From NCBI GenBank assembly GCA_020059765.1, contig JAGVBM010000052.1, forward strand, positions 1-5,125: a stretch of DNA of 5,125 bases, in the 5' to 3' direction. Below the pieces are notes generated by a model, which worked only from the letters and a program-made list of their open reading frames with translations, did not search any database and was not told where the DNA came from. Shown here piece after piece: positions 1 through 5,125 of the stretch; positions within the stretch are counted from its first letter, which is position 1, and each line of letters opens with the position of its first letter. The stretch comes from Bacillota bacterium (lineage in GTDB: Bacteria; Bacillota; Bacilli; Tumebacillales; Effusibacillaceae). The translations under genes and the position numbers were made by a program.

Positions 1-457
1 GCGTCTTCCCGTTGATGGCAAGATCCAGCGTATGGGTCACAAATTCGGACACCGAATCGGCCGCTTCTGCCACACGCAGCGCCTCCAGCGGATTTGCCCC
101 CGTCTCCAACGCCCCGATGAAACGGGTAATCGCGCCGGTATCGGCACCTGCTTCCCGCATCGCTTGCAGATATAGATCAAAATGACTGACGTAACTTCCG
201 GCGCCATCCTCGTCCGATTCTTCGCCCAAGACAATTTCGTTGACAAATCGGGCATAAAGCCCGTTTTTCTTGGGAATCCAGGGTACCGAAGTACTGGTCA
301 GGTCGATCTGCAGACGTTTTAACAGACTCATAAAATCCCACACGGCAAATACGTGATGCTGCATAAAAATTTGCAATTTCGTTTTGCTGTCAATGGAACG
401 ATAAACGGGATGCCGAAGCAATTCTTGCTGAATCGTCTGCAACGGTTGCATAAACAT
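1..457 (-). CDS. DUF3050 family protein, haem-oxygenase-like fold (partial, N-terminal 152 codons)
   Basis: The frame is open from an ATG at 455-457 to the left edge, so the C-terminus is missing. The start is set by GGGAGG at 467-472, 9 nt upstream; a second in-frame ATG two codons on lacks as good a site. The protein begins MFMQPLQTIQQELLRHPVY. It then carries the blocks I associate with DUF3050: MQHHVFAVWDFMSLLKRLQ (about residues 32-50), VPWIP (about 58-62), FVNEIVLGEESDED (about 72-85) and SHFDLYLQAMREAGADT (about 91-107). The His and acidic residues in these blocks resemble the helical metal- or cofactor-binding core of the haem-oxygenase/TenA-like fold, but no biochemical function is established to my knowledge. 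Family members are usually near 230-260 residues, so roughly 60% is visible. It lies 75 bp downstream of ppk on the same strand and may be partly co-transcribed, although a promoter-like sequence precedes it. The family call rests on recalled sequence pattern, not a search. Confidence 0.82.
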   Translation of the reverse strand, partial: MFMQPLQTIQQELLRHPVYRSIDSKTKLQIFMQHHVFAVWDFMSLLKRLQIDLTSTSVPWIPKKNGLYARFVNEIVLGEESDEDGAGSYVSHFDLYLQAMREAGADTGAITRFIGALETGANPLEALRVAEAADSVSEFVTHTLDLAINGKT

Positions 458-466
458 GTCACTGAT

Positions 467-472
467 CCTCCC
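467..472 (-). promoter_or_regulatory. Ribosome binding site of the DUF3050 gene
   Basis: GGGAGG on the minus strand, 9 nt upstream of the ATG at 455-457. It selects this ATG over the second in-frame ATG at 449-451. Confidence 0.75.
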
Positions 473-474
473 AA

Positions 475-508
475 ATATCGATTCGTACCCTATTCACTAT
501 ATCGATTC
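475..508. repeat. 10-bp direct repeat bracketing the DUF3050 promoter
   Basis: ATATCGATTC occurs perfectly at 475-484 and 499-508, a 24-bp period. Each copy contains the palindrome ATCGAT. The right copy overlaps the predicted -10 element (496-501) and the left copy lies just downstream of the expected start of transcription, a placement typical of an operator pair. The role is inferred. Confidence 0.5.
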
Positions 509-523
509 TTCTAAAAAAATCAA
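496..523 (-). promoter_or_regulatory. Probable sigma-A promoter for the DUF3050 gene
   Basis: On the minus strand, TTGATT (518-523, 4 of 6 matches to TTGACA) and TATAGT (496-501, 5 of 6 matches to TATAAT) are separated by 16 nt. Initiation would fall near 489, giving a leader of about 30 nt that includes the GGGAGG site. The promoter starts 10 bp beyond the ppk stop, and no terminator hairpin is visible in the 75-bp gap. The gene could therefore be read both from this promoter and by read-through from ppx-ppk. Predicted by eye only. Confidence 0.5.
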
Positions 524-532
524 TGTTCTTTA

Positions 533-2659
533 TCAATCTTGCGGAAACGAAACGATCGGCTGAAAGTGGGGGAGTACCGATTTCGAATCGTCTTGGGCAG
601 CATTTTGAATCGCTTCTTCGATAAACAGCATTTGACTGTTGAGGAGCGGTTTCCGGTTCCGTTTGACCCGTTCATACGTTCCGTCAGGACATAACACGCG
701 AGCTTTGACATTGTCGTTCAACATGATCTGCAGCGTGTATTTCAGACGTTCTTTCAGGTCATCCTGAATAACAGGGAAGAGGAGTTCCACACGTCCGACC
801 ATGTTGCGGGTCATCCAGTCCGCACTGGACAGGAAGATCTGTTCTTCGCCGCCGTTCTGAAAATAATAGATGCGGCTGTGTTCCAAGAATCGACCGACAA
901 TACTGATCACCCGAATATTGTCGCTGACACCGGAAATGCCCGGCCGCAAGCAGCAGATTCCACGTACGATCAAATCAATTTTTACACCGGCCATGGAGGC
1001 TCGAAATAAAGCCTCGATGATCTGCTGGTCGGTCAACGAGTTCATTTGTGCAATGATCCGCCCCGGATTCTCCGGCGTGCTTCCGGCAATTTCATTTTCG
1101 ATCAGTTCCAGGAACTTATCCCGCAGTCCGTAGGGTGCGATGACAAAACGGTTCCATGTTGGAGTGATCGAATAACCGGACAGATGGTTGAAAAAAGCGG
1201 TCGCATCAACCCCAAACTCTTCCCGTGCGGTGAACATTCCCAGATCCGCGTAAACCCTGGCTGTCGCATCGTTGTAATTGCCGGTGGCCAAGTGCAGATA
1301 CCGTCGAATTCCATCCGCCTCGGCCCGTACGACCAACGTAATTTTGCTGTGTGTTTTCAAGCCGACCAGGCCGTAAATCACGTGACACCCGGATTTTTCC
1401 AGTTTTTTGGCCCATACAATGTTATTGCCTTCATCAAATCGGGCTTTCAGTTCCAGCAAAACGGTGACTTGTTTGCCGTTTTCGGCCGCTCTCACCAATG
1501 CATGGACAATCGGCGAATCGCCGCTGACGCGATAGAGGGTTTGTTTGATGGCCAGCACCTGAGGATCTTCGGCCGCCTGTTCAACAAATCCGACGACCGG
1601 ATCGAAAGATTCGTACGGATGGTGCAGCAAGATATCCTTTTTGGCAATCTGTTGAAAAAAATCATTTGTTTCCAAAAAGTCTTTGGCCGTTTGCGGTTTG
1701 TACGGCTCGTAACGCAAATGGTCAAAGTCGGGAAGGTTGTAAAACCGGAAGAAAAAGCTGGGGTCCAGTGGCCCGTTGATTCGATAGATGTCCCATTCTT
1801 CCAGTTCCAGTACATCCCTCAATGTTTCCTGCATGGCTGCACTCATTCCGGCTTCCACTTCCAGCCGTACGGCGGCGCCCATTTCCCGTTTTTTTAATTC
1901 CTGTTCAATAGTTTCCAGCAGATCTTCCGTTTCTTCCTCATGGATGGTCAAGTCTGCGTTTCGGGTAATCCGAAAGGGACTGACTTCCAAGATTCTGTGA
2001 CCCTGGAACAAGGTCCCGATATGCTCGCGAATCACTTCTTCTAGCAGAATAAAGTCCAGAGCCAGACGAGGATTGGGAAGCTGCACAAATCTCGGAAAAA
2101 GGGAAGGGACCTGTACAACGGCAAACAACGGTTCTTCTTCACCCGGACTCTCGCTTTCCAATAAAACCGCCAGATTCAAACTTTTATTCAACAGCATGGG
2201 AAAGGGATGGCTGGAATCAACAGCCATTGGAGTTAAGACCGGATAAATGTGGTTATGAAAAAAGCTGTCGATAAACTCGCGCTGATATTCATTCAACTGA
2301 CGGGCTTTCAGAAAGCGGATGCCTTCTTTCGCAAACTGCGGCAAGATCGATTTGTTTAATATGCGATACAGTTGATCCATCATTGCGTGCGTTCGTGGCG
2401 AAATGGCAAGAAGCTGCTCCATGGGGGTCATTCCCGACTTGTTGTCCGGTTTGTTGAAACCGGCTTTCACTTGGTCCTTCAACCCGGCGACGCGGACCAT
2501 AAAGAATTCATCCAAATTCGAACTGGTGATGGCAAGAAACTTAATCCGTTCAAACAGAGGATTGTTTCGGTCAGCCGCTTCTTCCCGCACCCGTTCGTTG
2601 AAGGAGAGCCAACTTAACTCCCGATTAATATAGTAATCCGGCAGTTTCAAATTCCTCAT
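533..2659 (-). CDS. ppk: Polyphosphate kinase 1
   Basis: PPK1 reversibly transfers the gamma phosphate of ATP to growing inorganic polyphosphate chains. The 708 residues compare with 688 in E. coli. The N-terminal signature NRELSWLSFNERV is at residues 12-24 and TSSNLDEFF at 45-53. The phosphohistidine is H437 in GLKTHSK, and the second catalytic histidine is H594 in FLEHSRIYYF. Residues matching the known E. coli ATP-site set are all present with a constant offset of two or three: N48, R377 (LYRVSG), R407 (LKARFDE), Y470 (ARVYADLG) and R566 (IVRG). The enzyme should therefore be active. All four PPK1 domains (N, head, C1, C2) appear complete, and the last 15-20 residues are an unremarkable tail. 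The ATG at 2657-2659 has only a weak site (AAGG-like, about 10 nt upstream), which suggests modest or coupled translation after ppx, whose stop is 34 bp away. The gene ends with tandem in-frame stops TGA TAA. PPK1 proteins are generally membrane-associated tetramers; no membrane segment is seen here. Confidence 0.98.
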   Translation of the reverse strand: MRNLKLPDYYINRELSWLSFNERVREEAADRNNPLFERIKFLAITSSNLDEFFMVRVAGLKDQVKAGFNKPDNKSGMTPMEQLLAISPRTHAMMDQLYRILNKSILPQFAKEGIRFLKARQLNEYQREFIDSFFHNHIYPVLTPMAVDSSHPFPMLLNKSLNLAVLLESESPGEEEPLFAVVQVPSLFPRFVQLPNPRLALDFILLEEVIREHIGTLFQGHRILEVSPFRITRNADLTIHEEETEDLLETIEQELKKREMGAAVRLEVEAGMSAAMQETLRDVLELEEWDIYRINGPLDPSFFFRFYNLPDFDHLRYEPYKPQTAKDFLETNDFFQQIAKKDILLHHPYESFDPVVGFVEQAAEDPQVLAIKQTLYRVSGDSPIVHALVRAAENGKQVTVLLELKARFDEGNNIVWAKKLEKSGCHVIYGLVGLKTHSKITLVVRAEADGIRRYLHLATGNYNDATARVYADLGMFTAREEFGVDATAFFNHLSGYSITPTWNRFVIAPYGLRDKFLELIENEIAGSTPENPGRIIAQMNSLTDQQIIEALFRASMAGVKIDLIVRGICCLRPGISGVSDNIRVISIVGRFLEHSRIYYFQNGGEEQIFLSSADWMTRNMVGRVELLFPVIQDDLKERLKYTLQIMLNDNVKARVLCPDGTYERVKRNRKPLLNSQMLFIEEAIQNAAQDDSKSVLPHFQPIVSFPQD

Positions 2660-2693
2660 CTGTAACCAACCTTTGCTTCAATATAGTCAAACT

Positions 2694-4223
2694 TCAAATT
2701 GATTGTTTCACGGTATAAGCAAAGGGGTGTTTGAATACTTTGGATACCTTGTCCAATATTTCTTCAAGCATCGTGTATTCCACCAAGTCCCTTTTGGTTC
2801 CGTAGCATTCAAGGACGATCTGGTTTTTCTTTTCTTTGAGCTGTACATGCTGGATTTGTTGTGTCATCGACCGATCTAGAGCCCTTGCGAGCAGCACCAG
2901 ATAACCCAGTTTTTCGATCATGGGCTTGTCAGTCTTGAAGACCAGATCGGAATGCAGGGAGATTTGCTGCTGCACCTGTTTGTTGTTCTTGTAGGACGAA
3001 ATCATGGCAATCAACAAGCGTTCTTTATGAGTCAACCCAAGCAGCAAAACGTTTGACAGGAGATAAAAGGTGTGCTGCGAGGTCTCGTATACATTGATCG
3101 ACCTTCCGATGTCATGCAGCAGGGCGGCGACTTCCAACAGCTTTCGTTCTGCGGGTCCCATGTCCAGCAGACCGAACGTACGCAATTCGTCAAATAGGGT
3201 GAGCGCCAAATCGCGGACATGACGGGCGTGTATCTGATGCACCTGATAACGGTGCATGAATTGTTCCGAACTCAGCATGACAATGTCGTCCACGTTGGCA
3301 ATCTCGCGATCCCGCAAAGTCATTTCATAAAGAACTCCGTCCCGCAAGCCTTTTTGACTGATAATCAGTTGGTCGCCGGCGATCCGCTTGAGCAAGGCGT
3401 ACAACACTGCAATACCGGCAATGATTACGTCGGCCCTGTCCTTCGACAGCCCGTTGAGGTTCTTTCGCTCTGCAAGAGGCATGTCGGATACCAGCTTTAA
3501 GATGCCGTCGACTTCCAACAAATTCATGGAATAGTGATGCAAACTCGCCATTGAGTACTGAACTTGATACTGGTGAATCTTCGCCAGATTCCTCGCGGTT
3601 CCCCCCATGGCAATCAAAGGGACTTGTCGTTTGGCAAGCCAGGGTTGGGTGGCGAATTGCTGTTCAAGAAACTGCGTCAACTTGTTCAGATCCTGTGGTG
3701 AGGGAATTTCCTCATGCAGAAATTGTTTCGTCAAGGTCACGATGCCGAAGGGGAAGCTGAAACTTTCCCGCAGTTTCCGATCGTGAAAATATGTAACTTC
3801 CGTGCTGCCGCCGCCTATATCAATGGTAATGGCGGTTTCGATTTCCATGCTGTTGATGACAGCCAGGTAACCGTATCGAGCTTCTTCGCTGCCGGACAAC
3901 AGTCTCATGCGAATGCCGGTTTCCTGTTCAATGGCAGCCAACAGTTCAGGACCGTTTCGAGCCTCTCGGACGGCGGCAGTGGCAATCCCGATGATTTCAG
4001 TGACTTCCCGGGCATCGCACAATTCTTTGAACTGCCGCAGACATTCCAGAGTGATCTGGATTCCGGCAGCGTCGATTCGTCCGTCCGCTCCGAGATGGTT
4101 GCTCAATCGCAAGACGCGCTTTACATTGTCGTACTCTTGAAAGATTCCGTGTCCGTTTACAAAATACACGACCAAACGAGCCGTGTTGGATCCCAAGTCG
4201 ATAATTCCAATATACTTGCCCAC
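2694..4223 (-). CDS. ppx: Exopolyphosphatase / guanosine pentaphosphate phosphohydrolase (Ppx/GppA family)
   Basis: Family members remove terminal phosphate from polyphosphate and/or convert pppGpp to ppGpp; sequence alone does not separate the two activities. The protein has 509 residues, close to the 513 of E. coli Ppx. The actin/Hsp70-type phosphate loops are GIIDLGSNTARL (residues 6-17) and IDIGGGSTEV (134-143). The SGSEEAR stretch at 110-116 carries the acidic residues expected to be catalytic, and MGGTARN (206-212) is another family block. The C-terminal half has an HD-type helical domain with LLHDIGR (368-374; H370, D371). The start is GTG at 4221-4223: an in-frame TAG lies four codons upstream, and the first phosphate loop begins by residue 6, leaving no room for a later start. 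AGGGAG (4229-4234) sits 5 nt upstream of the GTG. Being first in an operon with ppk on the same strand favours a polyphosphate role. The reverse order, ppk then ppx, is the E. coli arrangement. Confidence 0.95.
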   Translation of the reverse strand: MGKYIGIIDLGSNTARLVVYFVNGHGIFQEYDNVKRVLRLSNHLGADGRIDAAGIQITLECLRQFKELCDAREVTEIIGIATAAVREARNGPELLAAIEQETGIRMRLLSGSEEARYGYLAVINSMEIETAITIDIGGGSTEVTYFHDRKLRESFSFPFGIVTLTKQFLHEEIPSPQDLNKLTQFLEQQFATQPWLAKRQVPLIAMGGTARNLAKIHQYQVQYSMASLHHYSMNLLEVDGILKLVSDMPLAERKNLNGLSKDRADVIIAGIAVLYALLKRIAGDQLIISQKGLRDGVLYEMTLRDREIANVDDIVMLSSEQFMHRYQVHQIHARHVRDLALTLFDELRTFGLLDMGPAERKLLEVAALLHDIGRSINVYETSQHTFYLLSNVLLLGLTHKERLLIAMISSYKNNKQVQQQISLHSDLVFKTDKPMIEKLGYLVLLARALDRSMTQQIQHVQLKEKKNQIVLECYGTKRDLVEYTMLEEILDKVSKVFKHPFAYTVKQSI

Positions 4224-4228
4224 GTGTG

Positions 4229-4234
4229 CTCCCT
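4229..4234 (-). promoter_or_regulatory. Ribosome binding site of ppx
   Basis: AGGGAG on the minus strand, 5 nt before the GTG start at 4221-4223. The spacing is short, but this is the only purine-rich site there and an in-frame stop excludes earlier starts. Confidence 0.65.
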
Positions 4235-4258
4235 ACTTTTTATGGATATGTTTTATCA

Positions 4259-4288
4259 TTATTATTGTTCATTTTCTAAAGGCTGCAA
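4259..4288 (-). promoter_or_regulatory. Weak candidate promoter for the ppx-ppk operon
   Basis: The gap between the upstream terminator and ppx is strongly AT-rich. The best pairing I find on the minus strand is TTGCAG (4283-4288) with TAATAA (4259-4264), 18 nt apart; the -10 match is poor. A TGATAAAAC stretch closer to the gene is an alternative. A promoter is expected here because a terminator precedes it and two long genes follow, but its exact position is uncertain. I did not recognise a clear Pho box. Confidence 0.25.
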
Positions 4289-4320
4289 TCCTTCTTTTCT
4301 TACGTTTCATGCGAAAAATA

Positions 4321-4361
4321 TAGAAAAACCGCCAATCATGGCGAATTGCCAATCACGGCGG
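4321..4361 (-). terminator. Rho-independent terminator of the small Cys-rich gene
   Basis: On the minus strand, CCGCC (4357-4361) pairs with GGCGG (4329-4333), and inside it TGGC pairs with GCCA around an AATTC loop, with a five-by-five internal mismatch between the two helices. A run of five T follows (4324-4328), then a further T-rich stretch. The hairpin lies about 20 bp past the stop of the small gene and upstream of ppx, so it should insulate ppx from transcription entering from the right. The interrupted stem makes it weaker than a classical terminator. Confidence 0.6.
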
Positions 4362-4364
4362 ATT
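4331..4364. repeat. Tandem 17-bp repeat, two units, within the terminator
   Basis: GCCAATCATGGCGAATT (4331-4347) is followed directly by GCCAATCACGGCGGATT (4348-4364), with two mismatches. Each unit is itself a short inverted repeat (GCC, six bases, GGC). The pair can therefore fold as two mini-hairpins or as the single longer terminator stem. Confidence 0.6.
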
Positions 4365-4382
4365 ATGCGGGTGGGGCGAGAA

Positions 4383-4520
4383 TTAATTTTTGATGGACTC
4401 CAGCCATTCCCCATAGCAATCGTCACACAACAGTTCGTCATGTTCATGATCCGATTCGTAAAAGGTCACCCGATGAACGTTTTCCACTTGATGCTCGCAA
4501 TGGTAGCATACATGCTCCAT
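4383..4520 (-). CDS. Small protein with two CxxC pairs, probable zinc ribbon (45 aa)
   Basis: I do not recognise this as a named family. The protein starts MEHVCYHCEHQVENVHRV and ends CDDCYGEWLESIKN. It has cysteine pairs C5-x2-C8 and C32-x2-C35, the spacing of a treble-clef or zinc-ribbon knuckle pair, so one bound zinc is likely. The linker is His- and acid-rich (ESDHEHDE, residues 22-29). There is no signal peptide or membrane segment, so it is probably cytoplasmic. The frame extends upstream to an ATG at 4637, but the start is placed at 4518-4520. AAGGAGGAG lies at the ideal distance there, the Cys motif begins four residues later, and the upstream extension is low in conserved character and runs through a DNA tandem repeat. 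It is divergent from zwf and separated from ppx by a terminator, so it appears to be a single-gene unit. Possible roles are nucleic-acid or protein binding; this is a guess. Confidence 0.75.
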   Translation of the reverse strand: MEHVCYHCEHQVENVHRVTFYESDHEHDELLCDDCYGEWLESIKN

Positions 4521-4526
4521 CTCTGA

Positions 4527-4535
4527 CTCCTCCTT
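4527..4535 (-). promoter_or_regulatory. Strong ribosome binding site fixing the start of the small Cys-rich gene
   Basis: AAGGAGGAG on the minus strand, with the AGGAGG core 8 nt from the ATG at 4518-4520. It is the best Shine-Dalgarno sequence in the window. It argues for the 45-residue product and against the 84-residue reading from 4637, which has no such site. Confidence 0.85.
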
Positions 4536-4593
4536 GCCAAATGGGATTCGGGGCGGGAAAAGAACTTCGACAGTAGTGTTTCCCAAATAACGG

Positions 4594-4622
4594 AAGATAT
4601 TTCGATTCATTCGATGTTTCGA
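4594..4622 (-). promoter_or_regulatory. Weak candidate promoter for the small Cys-rich gene
   Basis: TCGAAA (4617-4622) and TATCTT (4594-4599) on the minus strand are 17 nt apart, with 4 of 6 matches each. Both lie in or beside the 17-bp tandem repeat. A divergent promoter must exist somewhere in 4521-4706; this is the best-spaced pair I find, but it is not convincing alone. Confidence 0.25.
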
Positions 4623-4630
4623 TTCATTCG
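4597..4630. repeat. Tandem 17-bp repeat, two units, in the zwf upstream region
   Basis: ATATTTCGATTCATTCG (4597-4613) is followed directly by ATGTTTCGATTCATTCG (4614-4630), with one mismatch in 17. The right unit overlaps the predicted zwf -35 hexamer (4627-4632). The unit has no strong internal dyad, so a bound regulator would see head-to-tail sites offset by about one and a half helical turns. The operator role is inferred. Confidence 0.7.
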
Positions 4631-4656
4631 CAACCATGCGCTTGAACTGCTATAAT
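4627..4656 (+). promoter_or_regulatory. zwf promoter, extended -10 type
   Basis: TGCTATAAT at 4648-4656 is a perfect TATAAT (4651-4656) with the TGn extension. A possible -35, TTCGCA (4627-4632, 4 of 6), lies 18 nt upstream; the extended -10 may make a good -35 unnecessary. Transcription would begin near 4663, leaving about 44 nt before the GTG start. Confidence 0.75.
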
Positions 4657-4693
4657 AAAAAACATGCCGATCAAAAATGAGAAAGAAACTGAT

Positions 4694-4698
4694 GGGAG
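4694..4698 (+). promoter_or_regulatory. Ribosome binding site deciding the zwf start
   Basis: GGGAG, 8 nt before GTG at 4707-4709. In-frame alternatives at 4677 (ATG), 4692 (ATG) and 4698 (GTG) lack a comparable site; the first would sit only about 14 nt from the predicted transcript start. Confidence 0.6.
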
Positions 4699-4706
4699 TG
4701 CAAGTC

Positions 4707-5125
4707 GTGGCGAGATTTGAACAGGAGTATCATCCTTTTACGATGGTTATTTTTGGCGCAACGGGAGATCTTGCCAAACGCAAGTTGTTCCCGGCGTTTT
4801 ACGGTTTGTATAAAAGCGGCTTGTTGGGAAATCGGTTTTCGGTCATCGGAACGGGCCGTTCCCGCAGATCCCAGGCCGATTTTCGAGCGGCGGTGCGAGA
4901 TGCGGTTGAAGCACACGGACGGCTTCCGATCGACAACATGCAGGAATGGGAGGAGTTTGTCGGCCATTTCAACTACGTTTCGGTTGACGTGAATGATGTT
5001 CATTCCTACCAATCCCTTTACGAAGCAGTAACCGATCAGGAAAACGTCTACGACATCCCGGGCAACCGGATGTTCTATTTGGCGATTGCGCCGGACTTGT
5101 TCGGCCCGGTGTCGATCAATTTGAA
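4707..5125 (+). CDS. zwf: Glucose-6-phosphate 1-dehydrogenase (partial, N-terminal 139 codons)
   Basis: The enzyme oxidises glucose 6-phosphate to 6-phosphogluconolactone with reduction of NAD(P)+, the first step of the oxidative pentose phosphate pathway, in the cytoplasm. The frame is open to the right edge, so about 70% of a usual 490-510-residue protein is missing, including the substrate-binding and catalytic-His region. The visible part is the dinucleotide-binding Rossmann domain: VIFGATGDLAKRKLFPAFY (residues 14-32) contains the family GxxGDLA and RKLxPA blocks, IGTGRS (about 49-54) ends the second strand, and MFYLAIAPDLFG (about 122-133) matches the family YLAxxPxxF block. The GTG start is preferred because GGGAG lies 8 nt upstream and the protein then begins MARFEQEYHPFTMVIFGATG. 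In-frame ATGs at 4692 and 4677 would add 5 or 10 residues (the longest reading begins MRKKLMGVQVV). It is divergent from the small Cys-rich gene. Whether gnd or pgl follows cannot be seen. Confidence 0.95.
   Translation, partial: MARFEQEYHPFTMVIFGATGDLAKRKLFPAFYGLYKSGLLGNRFSVIGTGRSRRSQADFRAAVRDAVEAHGRLPIDNMQEWEEFVGHFNYVSVDVNDVHSYQSLYEAVTDQENVYDIPGNRMFYLAIAPDLFGPVSINL

Noticed and set aside
37..255. 72-codon minus-strand frame
   Set aside because: It is out of frame with the DUF3050 reading, which has a good start site and family blocks throughout.
458..532. Terminator after ppk, suggested by a seven-T run
   Set aside because: No inverted repeat precedes the T run; the run fits better as part of the DUF3050 promoter spacer.
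1046..1897. 283-codon plus-strand open frame antisense to ppk
   Set aside because: It lies entirely inside ppk, whose motifs are all intact. No ribosome site or recognisable protein features were seen, so it is a shadow frame.
2660..2693. Possible internal promoter between ppx and ppk (TTGACT on the minus strand)
   Set aside because: No acceptable -10 element lies at the right distance, and the 34-bp gap is typical of genes within an operon.
3714..4526. 270-codon plus-strand open frame antisense to ppx, the intergenic gap and the small gene
   Set aside because: It runs through a terminator, an AT-rich promoter region and two genes on the other strand. Its product shows no family features.
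4383..4637. 84-residue version of the small Cys-rich protein
   Set aside because: The extra 39 residues are encoded partly by the DNA tandem repeat and lack a ribosome site. The internal ATG at 4520 has an ideal one.
4671..5012. 113-codon minus-strand frame antisense to zwf
   Set aside because: zwf on the plus strand has clear Rossmann motifs and a strong promoter; the antisense frame has neither.

Overview
The window reads as ordinary chromosomal sequence from a Gram-positive member of the Bacilli. This is an inference from the strong AGGAGG-type ribosome binding sites, the sigma-A-like promoters, the moderate GC content with AT-rich intergenic gaps, and a ppx-ppk pair. The style of the proteins suggests something like Alicyclobacillaceae or Paenibacillaceae, but the sequence alone does not fix the genus.

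Layout: four genes lie on the minus strand and one on the plus strand. From right to left on the minus strand they are: a 45-residue protein with two CxxC pairs (4383-4520) followed by a hairpin-plus-T-tract terminator (about 4321-4361); ppx/gppA, exopolyphosphatase / pppGpp phosphohydrolase family (2694-4223, GTG start); ppk, polyphosphate kinase 1 (533-2659); and the N-terminal part of a DUF3050 (haem-oxygenase-like fold) protein running off the left edge (1-457). On the plus strand, divergent from the small gene, the N-terminal 139 codons of zwf (glucose-6-phosphate dehydrogenase) run off the right edge. The DUF3050 and zwf reading frames are open to the window edges and were found by direct translation.

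How the genes relate: ppx and ppk are 34 bp apart and almost certainly co-transcribed. They make and degrade inorganic polyphosphate, so they form a polyphosphate-turnover operon. The DUF3050 gene follows ppk after 75 bp with no visible terminator between them, but it has its own promoter-like sequence. zwf starts the oxidative pentose phosphate pathway and has a very good extended -10 promoter.

The parts not explained by known families are regulatory. A 17-bp unit is repeated in tandem at 4597-4630, against the zwf -35 region. A second, unrelated 17-bp tandem repeat builds the terminator at 4331-4364. A 10-bp direct repeat brackets the DUF3050 promoter. I see no mobile element, CRISPR array, tRNA or rRNA, and no convincing new multi-gene system. 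The small Cys-rich protein and the repeat-flanked divergent promoter region are the best candidates for something undescribed.
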